Shown piece by piece: positions 37,381 through 49,924 of a stretch of 64,000 bases of DNA. The stretch lies in contig JABAKD010000016.1 in the NCBI GenBank assembly GCA_012845835.1, forward strand, positions 16,769,625 through 16,833,624, given 5' to 3'. Positions within the stretch are counted from its first letter, which is position 1; every line of letters begins with the position of its first letter. Source of the stretch: Undaria pinnatifida (Eukaryota > Sar > Phaeophyceae > Laminariales > Alariaceae). The position numbers and the translations under genes are program-made. Under the pieces are notes generated by a model. It was not told where the DNA came from. It worked only from the letters and a program-made list of their open reading frames with translations, and searched no databases.

Positions 37381-40300
37381 TGCGGCCTGCTCACCACCTT
37401 CACATCGGCCCCCGGCATTGGCTTGGGTGGGCTGGTGCCCCAGCCCGATAACGCCGTTTTCAGTGGGCTACCCCTGACTCCGACAGATTTTCGGGATCTT
37501 CGCGCAGACGGGACGCGTATGAGGATGGGCGACCTTTCTGCTCCCGCCGGGAGATTCGTCGCCAGTTTTTCTGCTTTCGTCGGTACCGGCGATGACCGCC
37601 TCGACCGCGTACCGTTTTGGACTGCCGCCGACGCCACTTTCACTGCCGCGGTGCCCCTCGGGACTACTCCGCCAGAATTACCCCCGCGGGCTCCTACGCC
37701 CCCATCCGAGGCTTCAGTGGCACAGCCACCCTCGGGCCGCGTCTCCACGCGGACGCGCCGAAGAACAGCCGCTGCCGCCGGTGCCGCGCAACCTGCCGTT
37801 GATCATGGTTTCGAACCCGTCAGGGTCACCCAGTCGTCTTCTTTTCGGGTCAACCCTCCGCCGCGCGCTCCGCGTCCTCGACCGCCTTTGGCCGTCGCCC
37901 CGAGCACATCTCGGGCCCCAACGCATGTCCCAACGGTACCCATCCCGTCTGACCGCGACCGACCGGAGCCTTTGGGCGCTCCGCTTTTAGGTCTAGACTC
38001 CTTCGGAGCCTTCCTCCGCCCGTACGGTCGATTAGGACGCCCTTGGCGCTGCTGACGAATTACACTTTGGCGATTCTGCTGCGCGTTATTCGCACGCGGA
38101 CCGGGAGAGGGAGCAACACGCAGAGCCTACGTGTTGCGCCATCACCCAAGACATTCTTCTCGGCCGGCCGTTGGCCTTGCCCACCGAATTCTTAGCACGT
38201 TTTCCCTTGCACCAGCGCCCCTCCTTCCCCGAAAATCAGGAGCTTGCTGGCAAATACCGCCTACATAATTCTCCTCGTCCAGAATCCAACCTCGACGCCT
38301 TACTCCCTACGATCGGTGGGACGCGCGGCTTGCCTTTTGGGGGACGAGCCAGTTCGTATGCACGTGCCGTTACTCATGCGCCCTTGGATCATGCAGGCCT
38401 GCCATTCGACTGCTTCCTGCCATCTAGGCTCGGCACGTACAGCTCGCATGCGCGAATGTTTTTATTGGTGGGTAGGAATGAGCATTTGCACTCGCTGGTG
38501 GTTGCGCTACTGCTCGAAATGCTGAGCGCGCAAAACATCGCGATTGACGGTTTGTTGGCCCGTCATCTGGATTATCTCCCCTGCGGGACCGGAAGTTGCG
38601 GTCGGCGTGCACTATTATTTTGGGTCACGCCCCGGGACAACACCTGTATCTTGCTTTTCACCGACCGTTTTAGCCGCCGTGCGGACATGTTCGCCGTCAC
38701 CGCCTCAGTATTTACAGCTAAGGTTACGGCAAACATCCTTATCGAGCAGTTCACTCCCCTTTGGGGGTGCCCGCATATCATCCTCACGGGCAACTGCCTC
38801 CAGTTCTGCTACGAGCTTTTGGCACATCGATTACGACCTTCTTGGTGTTCGAAAGATCGCCACCAGCTCCTATCACCCGAGCGGTAACGGTGGTGTGGAG
38901 CGTGTTAACCACGCAATGGCCCAAATGCTGGCTATGGTCGTCAAAGAACGCCAAGAGGATCGGGATGCGCAGCTTTCTCACGTGGAATTTGCCTAAAACA
39001 ATTCGGCCAGCGCCGCCACTGGCTTGGCTTCTAACGAGGTTCACGTGGGCAGGCTCCCGTGCCTCCCTCTTACTATTTTCGATCGCTCCGGGGTCGCCGG
39101 CCATCAGTGCCTGGTCCGCGACCACCTCGTTTATTGCGACCTGGCGTCGGAACGCCAACAGCTCGCCAAAAATATACTTCGGCGAAATGCAAGCCTTGAC
39201 AGTTTGCTGTGTGGAACGGTGAAACTCAGCCCTTTCGGACGCTTTGCACCAGGTCCCCAACGTCGTCGTGGGTAATTTGGTTAGGTTTTGTCATCCCACG
39301 GTAGGGGTTGCACCCAAAAGTCCCTGAGCTCCTCACATGAGGGCTCAATATCTCTCCCGAAAAATGACTTCGAAGGCATTCGTTCGCAAAACCCGACCAA
39401 GCTTCTATGCCTTAGTCCAAAACAAAAAGTGCTCGAGTGAAAATTCTCCAATGACCGGCAGTTCCTCACATACATGATGAACTCAATCGCCCAAGGGCTT
39501 TTGGGCGCAGAAAGTGCAGCCCCTACCGTGGGATGACTCGGTTGTATAGTGTGAACTCCGCTTTCCGCCAAAGCGCGAAGGCGGCACGGGTACCAAGGTG
39601 CTCAAGGTCAAATTCTCGCTCGATTGAACGGGCCCCTAGAAGATCCTTGCGGTCGGCCCCCGCCCCTCTAGCGACACGCCAGATGGTTCCCCCTCGGGGA
39701 TAAACTCCTCTATTTGGACCTCCCCACAGACATGCCCGTCGCAGATGCTCACAGCCGCGTTTTCGTAGAGCGAGTGCAAGCCCTGCACCAACCCCCACGA
39801 CCGTCGCGACCTGCCTAAGCATCTTCCGGATGGGTTGACGCCATACGTGCTCAACAATTTCACGAAAAAATCCCCCCCATATAACGTCACTTAAGACGAC
39901 TTGTCGGCGCCCCTCCAGCGGCTCGAGGTGGAAAGGATCACCGGCCACCAATCGGGCGGTGGCCGGGGTGGGGTCATCGCGGTGATGTACGAGACGGATT
40001 GGACTGGGATCTCCCGCCCACCGCGGAAACGGGGGTTGGACCTCCAGCTCTCAATCTTGCTCTGCCGGGGTCGCACTCCGAACCAGCACCGCCAAACCAA
40101 CCGCCTATACCGTCAGATTCGCATTGGGGCTGCACAACGAGAGTTTTCTTCGTGCTAACGTCCAGCGATTTTGGGCACCTGGCTACGGCTGCGTGCCGCG
40201 CGCGGGCTGGTTACCCCGCTACCGCACTACGGTGCTCCCAAATGGGCCCCGTTTTTGGTACGAAGCCGACGACGGCTTGTGGTTGCTAGAGAAAACCAGC

Positions 40301-40530
40301 GCCCATACTAGCACCGACTGGGAATATTTGGTACGCTTTCTAGACGCCCCGGGACCGACCACGCTTCCGCTCTCTCCGGCTCGCTACACGACTTCGATAT
40401 GAGGGGTTCAAGGGTCCTGGCGCCTTCGTCTCCGTCGGGGTAGATCAGTCGCACGTGGGATTCAAACTAACGCAGATGAATCTCGAGGCGCGGACGTGGC
40501 TAGTTGACATTCATGCCACCACCGCGCTCT
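37381..40530 (+). mobile_element. Chromovirus (Ty3/gypsy) fossil
   Basis: A Pro/Arg-rich internal region (37420-38055), then an integrase zinc segment (CFYWWVGMSICTRWWLRYCS), core segments (FTDRFSRRADMFAVT, SSYHPSGNGGVERVNH) and, beyond an inserted MITE, a chromodomain-like segment (VIAVMYETDWTGISRP) and a C-terminal segment ending in LPLSPARYTTS. Broken in multiple places. No reverse transcriptase and no clear LTR pair. The order integrase-chromodomain places it among chromoviruses. Old. Confidence 0.75.
39291..39536. mobile_element. 246-bp MITE inserted in the chromovirus fossil
   Basis: TIRs TCATCCCACGGTAGGGGTTG and CAGCCCCTACCGTGGGATGA, 22 bp each with one mismatch. The interior has CTCACATGAGGGCTCAATAT and ATGACTTCGAAGGCATTCG. 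A diverged relative lies at about 59200-59440. No ORF. Confidence 0.8.
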
Positions 40531-41400
40531 AGCATTTGATCCTGTTTTCCTGGTTTTGGGCTCTGGTTCTTCGGGGAATGTTCGTTTCTCTGTTTTTTTC
40601 ACTTATTTTTTCGTGGGGGGTTCGTACCACTAATTATCCGCTCGGATTCGACGACGTCCCCGCAGGGTGGAGTACGATGTCCATTCCGCGCGCGCGAGTT
40701 GGGTTCTGTACGTAGCGTTCTCATACGCTTTCGCGACCGCTCGGAGTTTTGCTGGCGAGATTTTCGCCTATTCTCCCTTCGACCCCAGCGCTTTCGCATT
40801 TACTTTTAATTCTAGGTATTATCTCGTTTTCCTTTTTTTATGTTCCTCTTTTTCCTATTCCCCGCATTCGTCTGAGGAAAGCGACAGCTTACGCGTCTGT
40901 CGCTTCCGCCATTGCCACTGGATGAGTGTAGTCCGTTTCCCGTTTTTAGTCTTACATGTTCGGTTTTCTGTCTTAGCACTTTTCCTGGGGCTTCGTAGCC
41001 TTGCAGGGTAGAGGTGTGCCAGTGGATTTTGAAGAGCCCCTCTTCGAGTCATGTTCTAGACCTTGGAACCGATGCTTCCCCGAATCTTTCCATATTTCTG
41101 CATATGCGGCTCTATCAGGGTGGGCTAGTGTTATGGTACTTCCCTGGGAGATTAACAAGGTATAGTATCTAGGATAAAGAAATGTAATAAAAGCGTTTCA
41201 CATGCCTTTTGAAGGCGTGCGAGTAAAGGAATAAGGTAATGATGAACTGCATTTATCCGCGCCTCGCGCTCAGTTCTATCTGTGGCTCGTGGGATTAACA
41301 CTAAGAGCTTCTCTACTGCAAGTGAGCGACCAACGTGGAACCTGCCTAACAGAGACTTGCGAGAGGGTGGTCTTTGTCTGTAAATTGCGTCCTATCTTAT
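40531..41400. other. Downstream flank of the chromovirus fossil; no gene
   Basis: Contains an inverted repeat GAAAGCGACAG...CTGTCGCTTCC near 40877-40910. Possibly LTR remains, but no partner LTR was found. Confidence 0.35.
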
Positions 41401-41640
41401 AGAAAAATATCTACTGTGGGTTCTGTAAGAAAACACCATCTCACCCGAAACTCCTGTGGGTTCTGTGAAAAAATAGTACCGTTACGGTACCCGAAACTTG
41501 TGTGAGTTCTGTAAGAACATGATACCGAACTCGAAAATTTTGTGGGTTCTGGAAGAAGTTCATACCCGTACCCGATAATTTTGTTTGTTCTATAAAAAAG
41601 GTATACCCTGACCCGGAATACACAACCCTGCAGAACATAA
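41400..41640. repeat. CCCGAAACT...GGGTTCTG minisatellite, locus 3
   Basis: Five diverged units of about 47 bp: CTGTGGGTTCTGTAAGAAAA, CACCCGAAACTCCTGTGGGT, TGTGAAAAAATAGTACC and so on. Confidence 0.7.
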
Positions 41641-42182
41641 CCTTGGAAAGTTCGACGCCAGCCGGCCTGTTTTCTGGCGGCTGAAAATGCCTTTTATGTT
41701 GTGTCTCGAGCGGCGCTTGGCCACTCTGAACGTATGTAATACTCTCTCTACAAAATAGTGTTTTTCAACGGTTCAGCTGGAAAGTGAACGTTTTCGTTAC
41801 CACCGACACAACGCGCGTGCGGCCGAAAACCCTTTAGAGAAGTTGTATTACTGGCGACTTCATTTAGGCGGCTGAAGAAGTTAAGCCGTCTCGAACTTGT
41901 AGTCAACGAAAAGCTCCCAAAAGCCGGCGAAGCCTACCGCTCCTTGAGCAAGAAGTACAGGTACGTGCGGTACCATTATGCATGTATACCGGTACAGCAC
42001 CTGGACAGCACCTGGATAGGTGCATGCATTTGTTTCACTCGCGATCATACGTAGATGAGTCCCCCAGGCCAACAGTCATCCCGCGTTGAGGCGAAGAACG
42101 TCGAATACCGTCGTGTATAGAGCTATGAATGCAAGAATATGCGATTGAACATATTCCCAACCTACTGAGGTCTCTAGCACCA

Positions 42183-42630
42183 AAACGCTTAACATTTTCT
42201 TGTACGTCTGAACCCCTTTTTTCAGTCTGAAAGCCCATCAGGCATACCAACTCTGGCCACAGCGGCATGCAGGTGGGCGAAGAACGCCAAGAAATCTTGG
42301 CATAGTGCTAAATATCGGAGCAAATATCGTATTCGATAGAATGTATTCCCCGGTGTACTGGGGGGGGGAGTCTGTAGAACCAAAAGACTACAGCTCTTAT
42401 TGTTGTACGTCTGAAACCTTTGTCGTAAGTGAAAAAATCCACTCAGGCATGACTCTGGCCAGCATCATGCAAATGGGCGAAGTAACATGAAAAAAAAAAA
42501 TGGGAACAAGGCTATTGAATCTATTCTCCAGTTTTTGCTGGAGTCTCTTCAACCAAAAACACTATTTTTTTGTCTGCCTGACGCCCGCTCTTTTCGGTCA
42601 AAAGCAATCTCAGGCATGACTCTGACCATT
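42183..42630. repeat. Long-unit imperfect tandem repeats, three units
   Basis: Each unit has CCAAAA.CACT.., TTGTACGTCTGAA.CC, TCAGGCATGACTCTGGCCA and ATGGGCGAAG. No gene recognised. Confidence 0.6.
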
Positions 42631-42779
42631 TAATTGCTCCTTTGACTTCGTCAGCCCGGTTCCGAGCGATTGATCCCCATAGCGGCTACGAGCATCGATA
42701 GCCGGCACCTAGACCGGCAGCCTTGCGCCAATTCCCGCCTTCTGGGGTGCCTTATTATTACTATGAAAAGACACCTCCG

Positions 42780-42892
42780 CACAGCTGTGAGATTGAGAAT
42801 TTCGTCAAACTCATCTTCGCAACGTTTGATACTTCGATCGCGCGTGCTGCGGGTTGTGTATGTCCACATGAAGGGTATCGGTCGATGACTCG
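42780..42892 (+). repeat. Core repeat J, long subfamily, copy 6
   Basis: ACAGCTGTGAGATTGAGAAT, TTCGTCAAACTCATCTTCGC, ACTTCGATCGCGCGTG and GGGTATCGGTCGATGACTC. Confidence 0.65.
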
Positions 42893-42989
42893 TAGGTTTC
42901 AGCACTGCAATTTAGCTCACATCCCGTCTTCCAAGGCATTTGTCCACAGCTTAATCACGAGATAAAGGTGTGGCCGAGCAACCACTGCC

Positions 42990-43635
42990 AGCTTGCTGGC
43001 TAGTTACTAGAAGCAGCAGTCGGGAGAACTCACAGCTGGTGCATTTGTAGAAGAGCCGTAAAAAAAACGCATATCATATATAGACCCCAGGAATTACTAT
43101 AAAAAGTAATCTGGGGAATAAAAACGCATGAATTAGTATATATATAGCATGGTATCATAGGGGGCTGCTGAAGCCGCTGCTGCTGCCACCACCACCACCG
43201 CCGGCTCCGCCATTACCAGGACCACCTTTACATCGCTCACGGGCACTAGACTAGCACTGCTTGTACGGGGGGATAAAAACTCGAATATCATGCCGGTAGC
43301 TGATGCGCTGGGCCTGCTTCTCTACCAAAACCATGGTGGGACACGGTGCGGTGCGCGCCTCACATCTTACTCTGCTCTGGGTGCACACGGCTCTTCGTAA
43401 CAGCGCACATGTTATCACGAAACAGGGATATTACTATTGGCTCCCTTAAGACACGAGTACGTATGTACTTGCGAGTGCTCCAATCCAGCAGAAAATACAA
43501 GTTACACACAGTTGGTCATAACCAAAATATTCATTCGGTGATTGATATGGTATCTATTATGCTCGCTGCACTGCCACCTATATACCTACCCCCTCGCTAA
43601 ACACGTATTAACAAAAAAACAGAGGCCTTCGCTTC
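42990..43635. other. No gene seen
   Basis: A CCACCACCACCACCGCCGGC patch near 43184 and AT-rich flanks; nothing splice-supported. Confidence 0.4.
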
Positions 43636-43639
43636 AACT

Positions 43640-44060
43640 TGAATCGACTCGGTTCCATTAGATTCCGCTCGATTCGATTCGGTTCGATTCGGTTCAATTC
43701 GGCCCGATTCGGTTCGAATCAGCCCGATTCGGTTCGCTTTGCTTCAGTTCAATTCGGTTCGGTTCGGTTCGGTTCGATTTATTCGATTCTCGTTTCGATT
43801 TCTTCGATTCGTTTCGATTTCGCTTCGCTCCGAGTCCAGTCGAGTCGAGCTGCTTCGATTTAATTCGATTCGATTCGATTTGATTCGATTCGATTCGATT
43901 CGATTCGATTCGATTCTTTCCGATTTTTCTTCGATTCGCTCCGATTTGCTCCGATTCGCTCCGAATTGCTCCGATTTGCTTCGATCCGCATCGTTTCGCT
44001 CCCATCTCGCTTCCATTTATTCGATTCGATTCGATTCGATTAGACTCGAGTCAAGTAGGT
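43640..44060. repeat. TTCGA/TTCGG pentanucleotide satellite
   Basis: GATTCGATTCGATTCGATTC with GGTTCGGTTCGG and TGCTCCGATT variants over about 420 bp. Open in several frames by composition only. Confidence 0.9.
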
Positions 44061-44099
44061 TTCCTCGGAATTGCTTCGATCCGCTTCGATTCGCTTCGT

Positions 44100-45430
44100 T
44101 TCGCAGCACGCCGTGTCCATGAAACGGATACATACAATGCAATACAAATAAACCTAAAACCGGCCAACAACAACGACCACACCAAACAAAACCCATCAAC
44201 AAGAAGATCAACCAACGAACCGACCTACACAAAGAAACAAAAAAAAAGGACAACAACAACAAGCGACTGCCGTACCGTACCCTACGGCAAGGTCGCCGGC
44301 AAAGTGTTGTTCGTAAGGTTTTAACTGCTACCCTATGACGCGTGGGGGGGGGGGGTAGGGGAGGAGGAGCATACTCATTCGTTGCCTACCTTGAAGTAAT
44401 TTCACCATTGACCACGCATCCATTTCGAGAAGGTGCAGCAGAGAAAGAAAAGGATCCCTCTTCTGAGAAAGCAACATAAGAGAGGAAAAAACAACCTGAA
44501 ATCTAGTTTGACTCCTCTCGTGGGCAAACCCCGCCCAAGAGAGAGCGAAGAAATTGCAAGGATCATAGGGGCCATAGAACCTATAGCTACGCAGGCATAA
44601 TGAAGATCCTCAACAAAACATTCCTCTCTCACGAAGAAAAAAAAAAGGTTGTGCTAGTATATATACCCGAGTACGACCAAAACAACCAATTTGGTATCCG
44701 CAACACCAGAATACATACTTGAGTACCGTACTAGACACACCCTTGAATATATACTTGAAAGGCAGTCTCAGAGCAGGTTACATTTAAAAGATGGTGAGTG
44801 AACACTACAACTCTGGTCGTATGCACGAGTTCCCCTGTCCAAAGCGGATTTACCCGATAAAATATTCGTACAGAAAGAGACTTAACAGGCTGCTTGGCGG
44901 CATTCTTCTGGGTGGCCAAAAAGCCTCCTCCCTCTACAATCCTAGACTAGAGCGAAAACATCGTTCGCAACCCCACTCTATTATAGCTGCTCGCTTTAAC
45001 TGCAATGCACCGCACTACACCTTACAGCACCGCACTGCACCGCACCATGACTCTACATCAACAATACATGGAGGGCAACAGGCAGGGACTCACAAAAAAA
45101 AACACCACCCACACACGCCGCACTTGCTTACGCCTCCGCGGAAGACAATACGAAAACCCACCCAAGCTCCTTTACAAGACGAGCACGTGGCACTGGTAAG
45201 CGTGTCTGCATATCTGTCGTCCACAACAAAATCAAACCTCGCGCTCTCTCGCCCTCTCACGCCCTCTCTCTCGCTCGCTCTCTCTCCCTGCCTCTCTCGC
45301 TAGCTCGCTCGGTCGCTCAGTTGCACACGTACGCACACACAGCTACGCCCGGTTCCACACGTGCGCACATTCGTCCACCGATGTCCGCCCCTATCCTACC
45401 GCCGCCCCCGCACAAACTCCAATCGCCAGC
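44100..45430. other. No gene seen
   Basis: Low-complexity G-run at 44344-44357 and CTCTCTCGC run at 45240-45310. Immediately 3' of the stop of the - strand gene at 45437. Confidence 0.4.
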
Positions 45431-45436
45431 TTCTTC

Positions 45437-47613
45437 CTAGATTCTGCTCCAGCTCGGCGGCTCAGGCCCAGCGTTAGGTCCGAGACCGTTGTGCTTTCCC
45501 CCTTCCTCCGCAATCATCCAGGTCATCAGCTCCCCCATTCTGATCGCGTGGTCCCGTTCCGCCTGCTCCTTAACCGCCGCGAGGCGTGCGTCGTTCATCT
45601 GCACCTCTCGAAACCACATTTGTCTGCGGGAGGCGCTCGCCGCGTCGTCACCGACAACAACCCCAACCCCCGCCACAGCTCCGCCTCCTCCTCCTACAAC
45701 TCCCCCTTCTGCTACACCTGCCCCAGCTGCTCCTGTTCCCCCTGCCGCTAGAGCTGGCACCGCCGCTCCTGTTGTTGTTGCTGGGGTTGCCCCCGCTGCT
45801 GCTGATTCTGGCGGGGACAATGACATTGGCATTGACGCCGTATGGTTTGTGCCGTGCCCGAGGTTCTCCCCATCGAAAGAAAGTCCCTCAGCCGCCGCTG
45901 CTGCTGCCCCCACCGCCCCCGCTCCCTCCCGAGGCCGCTTCAGGGCGGGGCCCGCTTCAATTACTGGCGTTGGCAAATGCGGCAAGCCCGATTCTCGTGC
46001 ACTCACACCACTGCCACCACCAGCACCGTTACCGACACGCGATGAACCATCCTCTGATCCACCATTCACTGATAACCGGTGGGTAGTAGCCCCAGCGCTG
46101 CTGCCGCTGCTAACGTTGCTGCTGGTCCCGCTGCTGCCGTCGATAGGAGTGCGGCCGTGACCGTAAAAGGGAACGACGCTTGTCCTTGCTCCTCCGGCGT
46201 CACCGGCTCCACCGCTGCCACCGCCGCCGCCGCTACCGCTACTGCTGGGCGGCCACAATACCGACCTCTCCATCTTCGTCACCGGGGTCCGCAAAGCGGC
46301 AGCATCTTCGCCCCCCCCTGCAACTCCGTTGGACTCGCGCCCGGTATGTCGCGACTGGTACTGGGACACCAGGTCCGCGAGACCGCGCCGGTTATTGTCC
46401 ATCACAATGTGCCCCGCCGCAGCCGCAGCGGCCGCGGCAGCCGCCGCAGCCGCGGCCGCTGCTTGCGCCGCCGAACCCGGCGGCCCCATAAACGGCGAGC
46501 TCGGATCATAACCACCGCTACTCCGCCCACTCGCGACACTACTCCCCGCTGAGCCTCCCCCACCCCCACCTCCTCCTCCACCTCCACCCCCTCCCCCACC
46601 CCCACCCCCGCTCCCGCTCCCGCACCCACCTGCGGCTCCGGCCCCCCACGCTTCGCGCGCCCCATGGACTATCTTCCCCCCCCCCGATGGTTTAATAGCC
46701 CTGTCCGCCTCTTTTCCCCATCCGCCCGTCTCCTCCCCATGCCACTGCTCTAGGGTGCCCGAGAGGGTCTCTGGGTCAGTCAAAAGGCGGTCGTAAATTT
46801 CGGTGCAGCGCTTCCTCTTCTCGCTGTTGACCCGCCTGAGATCCCCAGCCTTGAGGATCAGCTCGACGCCGGGGGGAAGTCCTCCGGGGGGAACAGAGAC
46901 GCCCGCTACCTTGTTCAGGGCAGGAGTGATGCACACGGTCTCGTCGTCCGGGATTGGCGGGAGGGTTTTGTCCGCCGCAAGCCGCGTTTTTTCCCACAAG
47001 CGGAACACTTCTGAGGCTAGCAGCTCGTGGAGGGCTACGGCTTGGTACCCGGGCGGTCTCCACCCAAGGAGGTTTCGGAATGCTCTGTAAACAGGAGAGA
47101 GAGGGGAGGGAGGCGGTACGGATAAGGGCGGGGGTGGGGGTGGGCGGGGGTGGGGGTAAGGGTTGAGGGTCGGGGGTGGGGGGTTAGGTGGGGGTGGGAG
47201 CGGGGGCGGGAGTTAGGATGGGAGTTGGGACGGGGGTATATGCAGGGGATAGCGGGGTTGGGAATGGGTGTGGAGGTAGGGGGAGGTGACGGGGATAGGG
47301 GCGGGGCAGCGGGCCGGGGGGGGGGGGATAGGGAGAGGGGTAAAGAGGGGGCGATGCGGGAGTAAGAGTGTTGGGGGGGGCAACGCGGTAGTGTCGGGAC
47401 ACGGGGGGGGGCGGGGTTAGGCAGAAGGGGTAGTGGTAAGAAAGGAGATGTTGTCCGTTTCACGTCCGCTCGTCGTCACCTCTTTCGCCGACCGTCCGGG
47501 CAGAAGAGATAACGCAAAATTTGTGTGCGTCGCAGTGCATACAGCAGTTGGACGGGAAAAGCGCTACCGTCTGGCATTGCAATAGGCTTGTTTTTCAGCG
47601 CGTGTGCATGCAT
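45437..47613 (-). CDS. Low-complexity Gly/Ala/Ser-rich protein, unknown function, two exons visible
   Basis: The 3' exon 47084-45437 (stop TAG) is preceded by a pyrimidine-rich intron and TTTACAG acceptor. An upstream exon 47621-47480 ends AAAGAG/GTGACG in the matching phase. If the ATG at 47613 (or the one giving MPDGSAF) is the start, the product is about 590 residues. The first 150 residues are ordered-looking (PVQLLYALRRTQILRYLFCP, FRNLLGWRPPGYQAVALHEL, LPPIPDDETVCITPALNKVA, CTEIYDRLLTDPETLSGTLE). Then come a poly-Gly run, a poly-Ala run of about 16, further G/A/S-rich sequence, and a C-terminal charged helix (FREVQMNDARLAAVKEQAER). Codons are GC3-rich. I do not recognise the domain; a nuclear/regulatory role would be a guess. 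The polyQ exon at 56983-55971 could be a further 5' exon. Confidence 0.6.
47096..47440 (+). repeat. G-rich intron tract (GGGGGTGGG words)
   Basis: Intron of the - strand gene. The + strand carries many G3-G5 runs with 1-4 base loops (GGGCGGGGGTGGGGGT), a strong G-quadruplex pattern on the template side and a C-rich RNA. Confidence 0.6.
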
Positions 47614-47706
47614 GCATGCGTCTACATTATTGGGACGAAAAAAAAAACAAGGAAAATTAGGGAAACAAGGGAGCAAAAGTTCTTCGTTACCGATCAGCTG
47701 ATAATC

Positions 47707-47765
47707 ACGCAGCTTGCAAAGATGAGTATCGACCCTAAATTCGTCGAACTCACGACTATCGGTGT
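47707..47765 (-). repeat. Core repeat J, copy 7
   Basis: ACGCAGCTTGCAAAGATGAG then TATCGACCCTAAATTCGTCG and AACTCAC: inverse of the consensus. Confidence 0.7.
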
Positions 47766-47779
47766 TAGAATAATTAATT

Positions 47780-48850
47780 AAAAGAAGGGGGCCTGAAGCG
47801 AGGCTTTCTATGATACCAGGTACCAGGTATGCAAATAGAGATCGGGAACCGAACCTAGAAGTTAGAGGTTATGGGGTTTACGGGGAACTTTTGTGTTCGA
47901 TGTTAAAGCTAAGGACGGCATGTCATGTGTTGTCAAAAGCTTGATCGTAGCCCCCGGTGAACGAAGTGCCTAGCGCAAACATTGTGCAGGAAGACGAGCG
48001 CACGTCAGAGCAGAGACAGCAGACTGCAAGAGCAAAAGGCACTACGTGTCCGGCTAGGAGCTATGCATGAGGTACCACCTACCGCAGCTGGCAGCCTGGC
48101 AGCTATTAACAGTTATCGAGGCGCTGTTGATTATCTCTGCTGTCCTCAGGCACGAACAATCCGCGGCTTGTTCCGTGGTTTGCTGTAGGAGAAACTGAGG
48201 CATGTTGGCTGATTCTGGGCTTGTTTTGAAAAATTGGCATTGACGGAAGCAACACGGCGTTTCGATTTATCGCGTGAGTGGCAATACCAAGCGGATACAG
48301 GGCGAGACTGTGGCGCCGGGAGACCGGCAAAACACGCGGACATACAGCGCTCATGCTATAAAATAGCACATAGCTGGCCACCAGTGATACACCTCCCTTG
48401 AAGAGCTCGATTCCCCCACCCACAAAAACGCTTTTGAGGAAAATGAAACTGCAATTCGATCAACATAAGACCTAGGCGTGCAAAACAGTCATTTTGCAAA
48501 TCAAGAATGACAACGTCCCAACTGCAACTCAATGAGTCGTACCTAAGACACCCGCTCAAGCAACGTGCTACTCCTTTTGGTTGCGCGGTCACACTATGCG
48601 CTGGCTTGTACATATTTCTGTTTTTTCTTTTCAGTACGTTTGGCATTGCATGGTCATATATCCTTGCTGCATTTTGCGATGCGCATCTCTGTCTCGCAGT
48701 TTGTGACCAGAGCATGCCTCTCTCTAGGACAATGAACCCGCACGGACACTGGGTGCGCTGGATGTCTACCGGCGGAATTAAACCGATAAACATGAACAAA
48801 CACACAATCATTTCTTGGTCGATTTACCCGGGTCCCGAAATAGTTCTCGG
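47780..48850. other. No gene seen
   Basis: Open frames lack splice context. 48700-48765 shares GGACACTGGGTGCGCTGGAT with 57490-57520 and, inverted, 1895-1925. Confidence 0.4.
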
Positions 48851-48854
48851 GTCT

Positions 48855-49142
48855 ACTAAGGTATTTGCGATATATCAACTTTGGTTTGAGTAGGAGCTGG
48901 GTGGGAAAATGTGGTACGAATAGGGTTGAAACCGTCGAACGTCGCAATCCAAGGCCAACCCAACGCACGAAAAACCAGCGAAAAAAAGTGGTCAAGAAAT
49001 ACTTTTTTCCTGCCACTTTTCTTTATTGGCTATAACCTTATGTTTCTGCGGGTTGGTTGGCCTTGGGCTGTGACGCTTGGCGATTTCTACAATATTTTTA
49101 CATTTCCTCCAGCCCAACAGAGGTCAGCAATCGCAAACACCC
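48855..49142. mobile_element. TIR element M1, copy 2
   Basis: Ends AAGGTATTTGCGAT and ATCGCAAACACCCG; interior GTAGGAGCTGGGTGGG, TTGAAACCGTCGAACGTC, GGGTTGGTTGGCCTTGGGCT, in the order seen at 12792-13063. More decayed ends. Confidence 0.65.
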
Positions 49143-49164
49143 GATTGCAAGGAGGAAAATGTCG

Positions 49165-49300
49165 ACAGGGAATGACAACAACGAATGACTACCACAAACG
49201 ACGACAACGAACGTCGACAACGAATGACGACAACGAATGGCGACAACGAATGACGGCAACGAATGACGGCAACGAATGACGACAACGAAAGACGATTACA
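49165..49300. repeat. 12-bp minisatellite ACAACGAATGAC
   Basis: About ten units of GACAACGAATGA/GGCAACGAATGA directly after the TIR element. Confidence 0.8.
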
Positions 49301-49554
49301 GCATCGGCGACACGAAGCATCCGGGGCTGCTGGGGGAAAAAGACGTGTCCGACCCGACATGTAAGGAGCCAGACGACACGCGCGCAGCATGCAGCATGCT
49401 GACACTCGTACACTCTACCTGGACTCTGCCTAGACGCTTGAAAAGATAGTACTCGATGTTTTCGTCCGTCGCTACACCATATTCAAAGTCCCAGCAGGGC
49501 TAAAAAAAACCCACGACTCGACATAAGGCAAAAGAGATACTCTTTTTGTCACTG

Positions 49555-49745
49555 CCGGGTTGCCAATCGTGCGAGTGGCTCTGTACCTCACTGGCAAAAC
49601 CATCCTCGGCGATTTCCTTGGCGCAGCGTAGCTAACTTTTCCATTGCGGACTCATATCGCAAATCAAAACCGTACGAAAGCTAAACACCCCAAAGGAACG
49701 GGGGGAGGGGGGGGGGGGGGGGGGGTCACTCGCGCCAGTGACCCC
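49555..49745. mobile_element. Foldback-like repeat E, copy 2 (without SINE)
   Basis: CCAATCGTGCGAGTGGCTCT, CTTGGCGCAGCGTAGCTAAC, GGACTCATATCGCAAA, then a G-run of about 28 and TCACTCGCGCCAGTGACC. Confidence 0.6.
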
Positions 49746-49924
49746 GCGCCTCTGCAAAAACTTCCCAAAAAATTAACCCCTCCACCGTATATTTGCTCCC
49801 GTATTAACATCAACAGGGAAAAAACTGCACACGTCGGGCAGACAAGATCCGCATTCACGACGTTTTCCTCTCAGGCAAGACAGATCTCTAGTCTATACGG
49901 TCAGCATGGCCTATTTTTTTATTG

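Noticed and set aside
43639-44122. RFDSIRFDSI-type ORFs
   Set aside because: Readings of the TTCGA satellite.
49124-49413. CRISPR-like short regular repeats
   Set aside because: A contiguous 12-bp minisatellite without spacers in a eukaryotic context.
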